NCBI RefSeq assembly: GCF_001625305.1
Contig: NW_017804009.1
Location: 1,707,579 to 1,771,578 of the forward strand
Length of the DNA: 64,000 nt
Direction: 5' to 3'
Source: Branchiostoma belcheri
Taxonomy: Eukaryota; Chordata; Leptocardii; Amphioxiformes; Branchiostomatidae
This document shows, one piece after another, positions 32,215-44,414 of this stretch. Each line of letters opens with the position of its first letter. Positions within the stretch are counted from its first letter, which is position 1. A program made the translations under genes and the position numbers. The notes beneath the pieces were generated by a model. That model was not told the DNA's origin, did not search any database, and saw nothing but the letters and a program-made list of their open reading frames with translations.

Positions 32215-34810
32215 TACCAGAAACGTGTACCAGGGACATGTCCAGACATTCATGCTTCCAAATACATGTGGCTTCCCGATCTTATCTAGTCCTGTTTTTT
32301 GTTGTTGTTGTTTGAAAAAAAACCAGAAGCTTGGCACGTTGTGTTTGTTTCTTGGGGCTTCAGTTTAAAACACAGAAATATCGAACACCCGCTCGCGCTA
32401 GGGTGTAAACGTTACATTCAAGCAAAGGTCTCTGATTCTTCAAAATCATACTAAAATCATTTTAATCCTCAAAATCACTCCAAACTTGCTCCAAACAATG
32501 TGGCCGTTGCCCGGTCGCGGCATCGTAAATTTTCTAACAATAGCGGGGGCTGCTTGCGGCTGCATTGTATTTATGTAAATCAAGGGGTAATCGGCATATT
32601 ATAGGTGTCAATTGTTTTTTCACACATGAGTCGAACGTTGCTGAATAGGGACTAATTCTGAGCCCAGTCCTGTGTATACAAGTAATGTCCGTGTGTAATG
32701 TCCTTGGTCTAATAAAGGCCCAGTGGACTGTCAGGGAGGGTATTGCCGGTGTTATCATGACATAGGTTACGGCGTATTTTAGATTTGTCGCTGGTTGATG
32801 TGGACTCCCGGTTTTGAAAAAAACCGTGTCCCCAACTCCCTCATAATAGAGTCCGGCAGCCGCACCCAAAAATACAGAAAAAACAGTCCGTAAACTACCC
32901 GGCAGGGCCCCTGTTTCAAGTTGTTATTGTATGGACCTGTTAATTGTCTGAGACTTGCTGCTTGAATATTGATGTTTTGTTCTCTTTCTCAGTATGGCCC
33001 TCTCTTCTTATGGCCCTCCCATATAAGGAAATAAACAGTAGAAAATTAAAACCTCCTCGTAAAAAAGGGTTCTTACTTCTGAAATATCATTAAAATTATT
33101 AAAGCCATTATATGACTGTGTTTCTTAGTTACGTACACTCTTCTGAATAATGCAATTGTACAAAGTGTAGAGAGACAAGCTGTGTTGCCGTGTTCATTTT
33201 GTAAAACCTTGTGTTGGCAAAATGGTCGTAACATTAAGCCTTCAAACATTTTAAACAGACTGTGGCTTAGCAAAGTGTTCGTTATGATGGGTTATCTGTC
33301 ATGCAGTTTCTGGTCCGAGCGAACATTTTGCCAATAGTGCCACGTCATCAAATAAAACAATCATGGCGCAGAACGCGTTGAAGAGGGTTGACTCACAACA
33401 TGAATATTACATAATCGTTTTAAGTCAGGGTGTTTTCACATATATAAAATACTGCAAGTATACTGGCAGCAAGTATGGTACCACCATTGTAAACTTTAAC
33501 GTAAATTACGACCTGTGTAAAAGTACACACGCCGAAATTACGATCGTAAGCACAGCGTAATTTCGTTGGCCGGAGGGCCAGCCGGAAATATTAAAAACAT
33601 CCAGTTTCAGCTACTGTGTTCACGGGATATTCACTAGGATTCCTGGAACAAATGAAGCAGGCAACGCATGCTAAACGTGATTAGACAGATTTTAAAAATA
33701 GATCGCAAGCCGATCTTTTGGTCTCTACGTAACAAATGTCAGTTACCATGACAGCCAAAAAATCCACCGATTCTTTTTCCGTTGGAAATATAACTCACCC
33801 CCGACCAAATGAAAATAAATTGTCCTCTGTATTTGAACAAAGATAATGACTTTTGAACGTAAAAACGCGTGCTCCGCCAGGCATTCGTCTAGAATATCGC
33901 GAAAGACCAGAAACATTTAACACAACTAACGTGTCGTCAAGACTAAGAATATATCATCCTTGCAATTGGTAACACAAGTGACTTTTTGGGCTACTTTTGT
34001 GTGGATACCGTGTTAGACATTTTGAACAGGCTGTGGCTTAGAGAAGTGTCATGATGGTGCCACGTCACCAAATAAAACAGTCATGGCGCAGCTCACCTGC
34101 TACCCTTGTTAGAAATAACCTTATCCCAATAGATATTAAATAGATGGACATTGTTAAAATTTTCCGACGTGCTGACTTCTCTGACAGCTATCTACCGAGT
34201 CGGACAGTCCAAAAGACCACAAATCTCCCACCGCCATCTCTACAATACATGGAGGATTAAAATCTAATTGCCAGCCTATCCTATGGGCGTAGGCTAGTGA
34301 CAAACCGCCTACAAGAAATTTATCCTGAATTGTTTATCCACTCGCAGACACATACCTTTCAAGTTGGTCAGAGAAGCTTCAGTTTATCGGGCACAGGTTG
34401 CTATACTGTTCTTGTAGGGTGATCCGTCTTTGGGTGGCTGATCCGTAATGCCGTTTGACAAACAACCCAAGATTGGTCTTCGTATACGTAGTTACGTAAA
34501 ATATGGAGTTGATTGTCTGAAGCTGGCTATTTGGATAACATTAATATATATGATTATGATGAAAGTTCTAATCATGATGCAGCTCCAGAGATGTATATTT
34601 ACTTTTTTTCGTCACCAGGTTACAGATTACCAAACCGCTACTTTCAAAATGATGCGGATTGGTAACTTGTATATTTACCTTCTGGGTCACGTGACTGTCC
34701 TTGTCAGTAGCTGAAGAAAGATGGTGGGTGCCGTCTGAAAGCCTCTACGCATATGTAGACCTGACATGTTAGTATGTATTGTATATATGTTAATATTTGA
34801 ATAAACCATT
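32215..34810. other. Intergenic, no gene seen
   Basis: Short frames only. About 60 bases around 33,245-33,375 (actgtggcttagcaaagtg ... aaataaaacaatcatggcgc) recur at 34,022-34,088 in the same orientation. The stretch 33,388-33,522 has an inverted partner at 41,955-42,091. Confidence 0.4.
33388..33522. repeat. Dispersed repeat, inverted partner of 41,955-42,091
   Basis: Contains ataatcgttttaagtcaggg and ttgtaaactttaacgtaaat. Both phrases occur in reverse complement and in the same order in the partner. It is probably an old MITE. Confidence 0.55.
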
Positions 34811-34814
34811 ATTA

Positions 34815-35191
34815 GGCCACACCAATTTAATTTGTTGGTTCTCGGATTTTTTCAGAAAAAATATGAAGCGACAGGGCGAAAAAAAATAAAAATAAAAACA
34901 GGTCTAGGCATCCTATTATAGGCTTAAATGCTACAAAATGAGCCATGAAGTCAACACAAAAGGCTGGGTTAAAATTTAAACATTGAATTTTGAACTTTTA
35001 ATCAAACCACTGCAATGATAGATGGGAAGACTGTAACAACTAGGAAGAAAAGGACTTTCCTCAACTGTTGGGGGGCAAAACATGAGCATTTTTCAGTTGA
35101 TTCAGGACAAGAATACTAAATTTTTTTTTTTGCAAATAAGAAAAAAACGAAGAGGCGAATCCGAGAACCAACAAATTAAATTGGTGTGGCC
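34815..35191. mobile_element. Harbinger-type MITE, GGCCACACC family (copy 2)
   Basis: A 377-base element flanked by TTA (34,812-34,814 and 35,192-35,194), with the same tips and orientation as 25,568-25,942 and only a handful of differences, so the pair spread recently. Confidence 0.8.
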
Positions 35192-35390
35192 TTATTATTA
35201 TTATTATTCATGCGCTTTGACATTTGTAAGTCGTTTGTATCAGTTTAATCCTTCCTTTGTATTTTGTATATTTGATTGTTTTAAGCATGAACATTATATA
35301 AAGTGTTGGCTTCGTGGGGGGTCCGTGCGTCACGTTAGTGCACCTTTTGTGTTTGTGGCTTGTTAGCAAGATAACTCAAGTATTTGTAAA

Positions 35391-35735
35391 ATGTTGATTA
35401 TAATTCTTGGTGTGGTGCTTACTATTGTCGGGACCAAGGTTAAGTTCGTTACTGAGCTTCGTGGGGGGTTTCGTTGTGACTACAGGGGGCATTTTGTTAA
35501 TTTTTCTTGTGAGCAGGATAACTTTTGTATGTATGGATGGAAGTTAATGAAATTTGATAGGCATATTACTGTCGTGGTCTCCAAGATTGAGTTCAAAGAT
35601 GAGAGTCGTGGAGGTCGTTATGTCCCCGTAATAGGACCTTTTGTGTTTAGAAATCCCCCACCTACATCTGCTTGGAGACAGCTGGATATAGCGGGGAACC
35701 CCATAATGGGATGGGATCAAATGACGTTACATTGA
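35391..35735 (+). CDS. Hypothetical ORF, 114 aa
   Basis: Starts with a hydrophobic segment (LIIILGVVLTIVGTKVKFV), followed by FRCDYRGHFVNFSCEQDNF and a C-terminal NPPPTSAWRQLD region, ending at TGA 35,733. The N-terminus could be a signal peptide and four cysteines follow within ~35 residues. No family is recognised, and it sits between two MITE pieces, so it may be a fragment or chance. Confidence 0.25.
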   Translation: MLIIILGVVLTIVGTKVKFVTELRGGFRCDYRGHFVNFSCEQDNFCMYGWKLMKFDRHITVVVSKIEFKDESRGGRYVPVIGPFVFRNPPPTSAWRQLDIAGNPIMGWDQMTLH

Positions 35736-35798
35736 GGGATTGTACTATAACTTCAGCAGGGGGAGGATAGGTTGGACATATGTCAGGTTATTTTCTAC

Positions 35799-35910
35799 GG
35801 CCACACCAAGTAATTGCTATGGATGACGTCCACTGGAGACCTTAAATCTAATTACCTTAAATTTAAGGCAAGCGCGCAATAAAAACACGAAGGGCCGAAA
35901 AACGAGATGC
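35799..35910. mobile_element. Truncated GGCCACACC-family end
   Basis: The left tip ggccacaccaagtaattgct followed by atggatgacgtcc resembles the left end of the element at 60,023-60,453. No right end was found. Confidence 0.4.
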
Positions 35911-36374
35911 CTAGATTTGGAATATACTAACTGTAGAAGTACAAATGTTACGACACAAAGAACACAAGTCTTCTATTTGTCATAAAGACAAATTAACAAA
36001 ACAGCAGTAGTCACCCTGTTCTGATTCTTTCCTTTATAACATCTTCTCTTATTATATTTTGCGGCGCTGTCGTGACACTTTCAACACAGTAAGAATTTCT
36101 TGTAACGTTTTTTTTCCTAGTTAACAGTACAAACTCAAATAACGTAGGGGGGGGGGGGGGGGCGTAACACGGGTGACGACGCATCTGTATAATCTGCGGC
36201 AAACCGTTTCAGGGTGTTCTGTACCATAAAAATAGTACAGAGATTCTTTTGTTCTTTAGACCAAATTGATTATTAAAAAGATTGAAGAATACGCATGTTA
36301 ATTTCTCTAGAACGATGTACCTCTGACGAAGACATGAGATCTCCGACCTCTAGTTTTGTAATGTTTTGTTGTTT

Positions 36375-36828
36375 ACTATTTTCGAGGCCGTACGACTATG
36401 GTAAAGAACTTGTGCAGATGTCAGAGAAACAGCTATAGGGTCTAACCAGAAACTTTCCTGCAATAAGATGATGTACCAAATATTCCTGTTAAACCACACA
36501 GCTGTGTTTAGTGCACTGAATATCAATAATTTATGAAATGTCACAAGTTTTCTCGTAAATGGTGACGGCTTATTTCTGGATGATGACTGACGGAGAGGCG
36601 TACTGATTTGCAGCGTGTCAAAATCACTAAAGTTAAAACGTCACCATCTATGCACGGTGCACAAAATAGTCCGCCCTTGGTATCCTGGTGCGTTTCAAAG
36701 TGTATCTTGGTCTCAATAGGCAGTTGGAAGTTTTGTTTCGAGGGGCGGTGCTGAGATGATGCTTTTGATTGATGATTCAACAGATGCGCTCTTACCCAGG
36801 CCTTGAAAAACTGGTTAATGATTGGATA
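36375..36828. repeat. ~450-bp dispersed repeat, copy 1
   Basis: From gtacgactatggtaaa to gccttgaaaaactggttaat, shared in the same orientation with 43,909-44,396. The shared part includes accaaatattcctgttaaac and atagtccgcccttggta. The copies differ by indels and substitutions. The element class is unknown. Confidence 0.7.
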
Positions 36829-36989
36829 TCTGTTGCGAATTGATTCGATTTAAAAAAAATAAATCGATTCATTTAGGAACATGAACGCTCGAAACCGGTT
36901 CCGTTGCGATTTATTTTGAACCACCTCGCGAGGTGGTAAAGGGCCTCTACATGTGCATGTTAATAAAGTAACATGTCTTTGTTTTACAG

Positions 36990-39117
36990 GCATGTGCAGG
37001 ACCTGTGGAAGGCATCTGACAGTTTCTGGCAGCACCAGTGGGGTCTGGTGTATGACTTGTTTGGTGAAGATGAACGTTTGCTGGGAGCTCTTGGTGAGTG
37101 GAAGTAGCCAGTTACACATCTCAGGTGAACGATCCCTGCATAGCCAAAGTGTATAGTATAGAGTCAGGCCTAGCACAAACAAGACTCAGAAAAAGTTGTG
37201 TTTCTGCTTTCAGGTTAAAGTTTAAGGTTAACGGGTTACTGTTAATGGTTGGGTTATTTGTTAGGTTATGATTAACAGGTTGTTGCTTCTGCTGCAGGTA
37301 CATTTTTGGTTCCCACGTTGGTGTTCTGGTTAGTAAACGGTTCCCTTCTGGTTGTGGATGTGACCGGCCGCCCTGCCGCCCTGCTCAGATACAAAATACA
37401 GGAGGAAAAGAACGTTCCGGTTAGCTGTTTCACTGGCTTCACTAAAGCGACAGTTAGGCAATAGTTTCCGCCGTCTTGTCCAGGTTTCATGAGAAGTTTT
37501 AGTAAAATCCTATTTACATAAAGTTTTTTTTCTTTACAGGTGGACCCTGTAAAGCTGTGGAAAACCATTAAGTTGGTTCTATTCAACCAGTTTATTGTGA
37601 CTGGTCCGATCGTCTTCATAACTGCACCGCCCATCCTCCACTGGCGCGGAATGCCGTGTGGGCGGGAGCTCCCATGGTTCCACTGGGTCGTGGTGGAGCT
37701 GATTGTCTTTGTGCTGGTGCTGGAAGTCATGTTCTACTATTCTCACAGGTCAGATCTAGACCCACTCCTCATTTTAGGTGCCATCCTCCTCCCACTCTAC
37801 TACTTACACTCCCTAAGAAGCCCACTCTTGACAAACAGGTAGCGTCCACCTCTTACTCCACTAGTCACAGGTCAGGCCTACTTCTATTACAAATTAAAGG
37901 TAACATCTACCTCCTACCATACAACTATAACTTTCACAGATCAATCCAGCTGCTCCTCACCAACTAGAAGATTATGTACTGAGTATGATTATACCTGTGA
38001 CATGTTGTTTCCCCCCAGGCTCCTGCACCAGCCTGCTCTGTACAAGAGAATTCACAAGAAGCACCATGAGTGGACGGCCCCCATTGGGATTGCGGCTGTG
38101 TACTCCCATCCTGTGGAGAACATCCTGTCCAACCTACTTCCTGTAGCTGCAGGTAAGAACAGATCGTAGACCTTTCTCTCCACATGCTCACCTGTACTGA
38201 CCTAAACCTATGCTCACCTGAGTGCTAAAGTTTGCTGTACTGTTTGTTGCTCCTTTTCATGTAACCGGTTTGCTGTACCGTACAGATGTGCCTTTTTGTT
38301 TTACCCTGTTTGTTGTACATGTACCGGGTTCCAGGTCCCATCCTGATGGGGTCCCATTTGGTGACCGTCTGGCTGTGGTTCTGCCTATCTCTCACCGCCA
38401 CGTCCATCTCACACAGCGGCTACCACTTCCCCCGGCTGCCCTCCCCAGAGGCACACAACTTCCACCATGTCAAGTAGGCTTGGTTATTTCCAGTACTGTC
38501 AAACTTGTGTAAAAACAAACACAGTGCTAATTTTGGTGTGATGTTGTTCCACAGGATTAGCCAGTGCTACAGTGTGATGTTGTTCCACAGGTTTAACTAG
38601 TGCTACGGTGTGATGTTGTTGATCCACATGTTTAACCAGTGATACGATGTGATGTTGTTCCACAGGTCTAACCAGTGCTACGGTGTGATGTTGTTCCACA
38701 GGTTTAACTAGTGCTACAGTAATGTTGTTGATCCACAGGTTTAACCAGTGATACGATGTGATGTTGTTCCACAGGTTTAACCAGTGCTACGGTGTGATGT
38801 TGTTGATCCACAGGTTTAACCATTGTCTGTGATACGATGTGATGTTGTTCCACAGGTTTAACCAGTGCTACGGTGTGATGGGGGTTCTGGACCGTCTCCA
38901 TGGGACAGACGAACAGTTCCGCCACAGCAAGGCGTACGATCGCCACATCGTGCTGCTGGGTCTGACTCCGCTATCCTGGTCCATCCCAGACAAACCCAAG
39001 GCGAGCAAGGAGACCCTGGCCTGTCACAAGACGTCTTGCCAAATGTCTAGCCATGGCCCCATGTCATGTGGTCAGACTCAAGACAATAACCAAGTGCCAA
39101 TGGGGAAGACAGAGTAA
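36990..39117 (+). CDS. FAXDC2: FAXDC2-like fatty acid/sterol hydroxylase, 5' incomplete
   Basis: Six exons join in phase: 36,990-37,093; 37,298-37,419; 37,540-37,748; 38,019-38,152; 38,335-38,473; 38,856-39,117 (stop). The protein begins HVQDLWKASDSFWQHQWGL, has hydrophobic segments (TFLVPTLVFWLV; VVVELIVFVLVLEVMFYY) and the complete histidine set of the membrane-bound fatty acid hydroxylase family: HRLLH, HKKHH, HSGYH and HNFHH. These bind a di-iron centre in the ER membrane. The ending FNQCYGVMGVLDRLHGTDEQ then LLGLTPLSWSIPD is characteristic of FAXDC2 among sterol C4-methyl-oxidase relatives. The first exon(s) were not found. The C-terminal ~30 residues are variable. The last intron contains an array derived from its own acceptor. 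Confidence 0.9.
38541..38880 (+). repeat. 36/39-bp array made of a splice acceptor plus exon start
   Basis: Nine units of atgttgttccacaggtttaa plus ccagtgctacggtgtg, some with a gat insertion (39 bases). The last unit is the genuine intron/exon boundary of the final FAXDC2 exon at 38,855/38,856, where the sequence encodes FNQCYGVM. Confidence 0.9.
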
Positions 39118-39229
39118 TTCACTAAGGAATCTTTAAGTTACAACAAGATACACTTGCATGTTCCAGTGCACAGTTTTAACTTTGAGCCAAGGAACTTGAA
39201 CCAGTGTTAAACCTCTTCTACCTCCATGG

Positions 39230-39900
39230 TTAAACCAGTAGCATGTACCAGTATCCAACCTAGTAGCATGAAACTGTGTCCAACCTAGTAACATGTATCA
39301 GAGTCCAACCAGGTAATGTGAACCAGAGTACAACTTAGCAACATGAACCAGAATACAACTTAGTAATATGAACCGGAATACAACTTACTTTAAGTTAGTA
39401 ACATGAACCACTGCCCCTACGGACCCTACGGGCTTAAAAAGGACTACGGGACTACCTTTTCCGTTACCTTTAACATGAACCAGAATACAACTTAGTAATA
39501 TGAACCAGAATACAACTTAGTAACATGTACCAGTGCCCAACAAAGTAACATGTACCAACCAGTGTCCAACCTAGTAACATGTACCAGTGCCCAACCTAGT
39601 ATCATGTACCAACCAGTGCCCAACCCAGTAACATGTACCAGTGTCCAAGCTAGTAACATGTACCAGTGTCCAAGCTAGTGACATGTACCAGTGTCCAAGC
39701 TAGTAACATGTACAAGTGTCCAAGCTAGTAACATGTACCAGTGTCCAAGCTAGTAACATGTACCAGTGTCCAAGCTAGTAACATGTACCAGTGTCCAAGC
39801 TAGTAACATGTACCAGTGTCCAAATAACCTATACCAGTTCCCAAGCTAGAGCCCAACCTAGTAACATCTACAAGTGCACAACCTAGTAAGTGCAAAACAT
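39230..39900. repeat. 25-bp tandem array downstream of FAXDC2
   Basis: Units of taacatgtaccagtgtccaa plus gctag, near-identical from about 39,640 to 39,820 and increasingly degenerate to the left (aacatgaaccagaatacaac variants). It starts ~110 bases after the stop codon and probably lies in or after the 3' UTR. Confidence 0.85.
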
Positions 39901-39915
39901 AGTAACATGTACTAT

Positions 39916-40656
39916 CTCGGTTGGGTTAAGGCAGCCTATGGCATACTATGAGTAGTATTTCATACATATGCCTGTAACTTTTGATAGCTTGGTCGCACCA
40001 CAACTAAACTTCACACAGTTCTAGTAGTACTCGAACCACATTGAATAAAGGTTATTTTGTTTTTACTACTTCTGGATTTTTGGGTTAAAAATCAGCATTT
40101 TGGTTAAAAAAAAGCTGTTTACTTCATGGCTTAACGCGCAAGCGGTAACAACACCTTTCATCATGATATTTTACAAGTAGAAAGTCAACCCCCTATTATT
40201 ATTTTTGTCCGAGGCCATTTTGTTTTAAATAACAGTTACATTGTTTTTTTGGGCCAAAAACGACAGAAACAGCTATTTTTCTGTCATTTTTCGTTAAAAA
40301 ATCGCCACAGTTAAAAAACATCGACTTATATGCAAAATAGCCTCGGACAATTTTGATTAAAAAGTGATAATACGTAAACATGGATTACTCTAAAGATCAA
40401 TTATGCTGTTTTCAGCTGCGCGTAAAGCCGTTTAAGTCATATTCCGTGAATAAAATGCGTAACAACGCGGGTTTACAGGGGAAACATACAAATGGCCGCC
40501 GGTAACCCCGAATTCGAACACGCGTTCTATTCAAATGACGTCATATCGAACATGGTGGAACATGATTCGGGTTCGAAACATGTTTGTGGCCATCGTGCAG
40601 ACACACGCCCGAACTCGAACATGAATATCAGCCTAGGCCGCCTTAACCCAACCGAG
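39916..40656. mobile_element. Inverted-repeat element, ~741 bp
   Basis: Tips ctcggttgggttaaggcagc and inverse (gccgccttaacccaaccgag). The interior holds another fold-back (gtccgaggccattttg near 40,209 against caaaatagcctcggac near 40,335). The target duplication is unclear, so the class is unassigned. It abuts the 25-bp array. Confidence 0.6.
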
Positions 40657-40659
40657 TAC

Positions 40660-42370
40660 AGGACAATTGTGAGAGTGCTAACTATGTACACCACGTTCTG
40701 GAGCTTGTTGTGAGTCCCTTAGTCAGCTGCAGTCAGAAACAAATCTCATGCAGAAGTGTTATACTTGAGTGTACCAGTCATAACATTATATCATTGGGTT
40801 ATACTGCTTGGTTTTATCTGGAAATTGAACATTTTGAACTGCTAAATGCTTTTTGTGAACTCCAGTGCTTTTCCTTTGCAAGTACTTTTCTTTTTGTGCA
40901 GTAATATGTCCCAGTCTGTTATATATATACTGACTATATATATGTTATTTTTTTAACGGTGTTGCTCAATGCAAGGCCAATTGGCCACTTCTAGGCATAG
41001 AGCTAGAGTACAGGTATAGAACTGTAACAGCAACTCTTCTCCCTGAGTCAGAAACATCATGATTGAGACCAGCCCAATTTCTCACAAGTAGTGAGGACTA
41101 ACTGACACAATATAGGAGATATGTACAGTATATGTTATATGTATGTATGGGACTGGTGCGGTGAGGTGGTATGTATGTATGATTATTGATAGTAATATAT
41201 AACAAAGTTATATGATATGTATTTATGTAACATTTGGCTCTACTTTGCGCAGAATTGCTCTCCTGGTTTGCCAATAGATGTAACACAGGGGGGGATGATA
41301 CTATCCCATCATCCTTTGCAATACACATCCCACAACACGTGTCCCATATGGCTGACTGTCAGCACCAGGCATATAGTCCTGTCATGTTTCCTTTAAAAGT
41401 GCAGCAATGGCAACAATTTGACCAGTAATTTTTGGTTCTTTGAATTATCAAAGGACTCAAGTAGTGTATGAGGCTATCTGACTTTTGTAACTTATGTACA
41501 GCTTCTTACATTGTGTCTTAAACATTTATGCAAACATTTGCTTCAAAAATGGTGCTCAAACTTCACCAATTACTAAAGTGTTTTTCTACAAACTCTGTTG
41601 ATTGGGGATATTATACATCTTGTGCATCAGAAAACCCCAAATGCACCAAAAAGCACCCATGGGAAACGGAAGAAAATTGCATTTGTTGATGATTATTACA
41701 TAAATAATATCAAATATAATATTTTTGTAACACTTCTGATGATGGAATATTTGTGCTGCTCCTGTTATTCCAAAAGTTTGTTTGATTTTCTGAAGCTCTC
41801 TCAGAAGGTATCTATTGATTTACCTCAATTTTTCAATTACCTGTCACATGTTTGAAAAACCTATTATGAAATGTAGCTACTTCACGGATAAGCAAATTGT
41901 GTCCTGATTTGCATAATAAGCATTTGTTTATTTCAATTATCACTTAATTGTTGATACTTTTTCACAGGTCGTAATTTACGTTAAAGTTTACAATCATGGT
42001 AGTCCTGTATTACTACCTGTATATTTGTAGTAGTTTACATATATTAAAATCACCCCGACTTGAAACGATTATGTCTCATTCAATATTCATTAGTCAAACC
42101 TCTTTCACCTGACCAACGCGACCGATTTTCTCAGGTCCCCTGAGTGGCAGGCTTGGTGAGCAGGTTTGTATGTAACTTAGTACTACACATGTAGCTTATT
42201 TGTTAAAAAAAACATGGTGTAGTTGTGGTTATAAAGAATGAGATCAGACGTGTTTTTTTTTGCCTGTCCCTGCACTCCCCGCTATCTATCTTGCTTTTTT
42301 TTTTCAAACTCAGGTGAAAATCGACACGTGCTAAAGTCATCCATATAATATACTTGCTGTACTTACCGTG
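40660..42370. other. Intergenic, no gene seen
   Basis: AT-rich with short frames only. It includes the inverted partner repeat at 41,955-42,091. Confidence 0.4.
41955..42091. repeat. Dispersed repeat, inverted partner of 33,388-33,522
   Basis: Shares atttacgttaaagtttacaa and acttgaaacgattatgt with the reverse complement of the partner, about 8.5 kb away on the other side of FAXDC2. Confidence 0.55.
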
Positions 42371-42516
42371 TACGCTCCAAGCAGAGGTTTGGGTTTTGAG
42401 TTATTTTTGGTGTGTTTTTAGCCTTTTTTTATCGGGGTTTGTTTTTTGCACTGGAATATTTCTTTCACCCAACACGCCAAAAATAACTCAAACCACAAAC
42501 CTCTGCTTGGAGAGTA
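42371..42516. mobile_element. Fold-back MITE with 9-bp TSD (element B)
   Basis: 146 bases, tips tacgctccaagcagagg and cctctgcttggagagta. Flanks cttaccgtg (42,362-42,370) and cttactgtg (42,517-42,525), one mismatch. The interior resembles element A (ttatcggggttt, aaataactcaaac). Confidence 0.8.
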
Positions 42517-42539
42517 CTTACTGTGGCCTTGTACTGTGG

Positions 42540-43905
42540 CCCCTCTCACCTCAAAACTGTTTTTCCGAGTCAGCGAAGTGGAATAACTGCAGACCGATGT
42601 TATCACCAATCATCACTATCACTGATCATCACTAACCCAACAAGGTCACCACCCTCGCCTAAAGACCTTCCAACCCTGAGCAATTGTGCTACACGAGTTG
42701 TCTTAACGGCACACACGCCCATAGGAAAGGTCAGGTCGGCAGAAGGACAGTCACAGAAATAACGATCACGGCCGCTAAAGCAGGGTAAATAGTACAGAGA
42801 CTTGTCTGAGAGATCTTTCAATCCAAAGAAGATTGCAAAGAAGTCTTCAGGTTCTGACACAGGCATCATGCAGGCCAGGTGAGGTTACGTACGTTTTCTG
42901 AAACGGCCACGGTTCATTTTTATCTCGCCATCAGTGACCTCGGTACAGCCAAATTTATCTCATCTTTTTTCTCGTTTCAACTCCCTATGTTTGTGCCTTC
43001 ATGTTCTTTGTCAACATTCTTGGTTATTTCAATATTCATTGCTTACACTACAATACGAGGTATTATGTCATACCGGGCCGCTATTACGTTCGATATGGGT
43101 GTTCCGGACCGGGCCGTACTTCAAGGTCCGGCCCGGGGGTTCTTTACGCGTACGGCCCGGGCTTCCAAATGCCCTATAGAACGATTCGAACGAGTTTCGC
43201 CCTAACCGCTTGCACCGCTTTAAAAAATTGGAATACAAAGTTCGGACGTTGGAATTGATGTTGTTGCATTTTTGGGATTTATGGACTCCACATTTTCGCT
43301 CATTTCGCATTGAAAGGCGTTTTTCCTTGGAAGGGTAAATAAAATGGACCCCGCGGTCCCAGCTCTCCCGCAGTTCGGATCTCCCTTCGGCCTTCGAGCG
43401 ATTCGACGCGCGGTCGGGGTGGTACCTCGGGCGATACGGAATACCCCGTGCTGTATTCTATATGTTCCGGTTCTGCTTGGAGACGGAATACCTAAGATAC
43501 TGCCGGAAAGAAGTATTTCGTTCAAATCGCACGATACAAGTCAGCCACAAACACAGACTTGGAGGTCAGAGGTGACCGACGCGCCTGCTAACCGAACTGA
43601 TAGGGTACAATATTTTATTCTACAGGATCTCATTTACCGGACTCGTTTACTTACCCGTTTTGATATTTTCAATATACCAGCATTCGAGGTATTTCCTGAC
43701 GCTGTTTACGTACGTGTACCGGCCGTATGAAGCCTGAACACTCCCACTGGGGAATTGTGACATATTTCGTAACGTTAAGCCTGCACAATTCCAGACTAGT
43801 CACGAGTCTGATTTGTACGTACGATTTGAACGTATTTTTTCTTGCAGCTCCCAGCAAGTTCGTTGCCATTGTCAAACCTTGTAGTACCTAACTTTGTTAT
43901 GGTTA
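42540..43905. other. GC-richer intergenic DNA with hypothetical frames
   Basis: Two plus-strand frames (42,879-43,205 and 43,344-43,730) show no domain, signal or splice support. A palindromic gaccgggccgtacttcaagg / tccggcccggg block lies near 43,108. I see no supportable gene. Confidence 0.3.
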
Positions 43906-43908
43906 ATA

Positions 43909-44396
43909 TTTAGAGGCCATACGACTATGGTAAAATTTGTGTAGCTGTCAGAGAAACAGCTGCAGGGTCTATCCGGAAACTCTCTGGAGCTCCTGCAATA
44001 TGATTGAAATGTACCAAATATTCCTGTTAAACCACACAGCTGATGTGTTTTAGTGCACTGAATATCAATGACTTATAAAATGAAATTGTCCCTGTCACAA
44101 ATTTTCTCGTAAATGGTGAAGGCTGATTTCTGCACGCTTGACTGAAGGAGAGGCGTACTGATTTGCAGCGTGTCGAAATCACGTAAAACATCGTCATCTA
44201 TGCATTGTGTGCACAAAATAGTCCGCCCTTGGTACCCTGGTGCTTTACAAAGTTTATCTTGGTCTCAATAGGCAGTTCAAATGCTTCTTGAAAAAACTTG
44301 AAGTTTTGTTTTGAGGGGCGGTGCTGGGATGGTGCTTGTCATTGATGATTCACGAGAAGCCCCGGGCGCTCTCACCCAGGCCTTGAAAAACTGGTT
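43909..44396. repeat. ~450-bp dispersed repeat, copy 2
   Basis: Direct partner of 36,375-36,828. Element C inserted within 20 bases of its right end. Confidence 0.7.
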
Positions 44397-44414
44397 AATT
44401 AAGGGTCAAAGTGC

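Noticed and set aside
38499..38946. Minus-strand frames rich in VEQHHTVALVKP
   Set aside because: They are the reverse reading of the amplified splice-acceptor array.
40492..40713. 73-codon plus-strand frame
   Set aside because: It spans the right tip of the 39,916-40,656 element into flanking DNA, so it is not a conserved coding unit.
43344..43730. 128-codon plus-strand frame starting MDPAVPALPQ
   Set aside because: GC-rich sequence without recognisable domain or splice context; likely chance.
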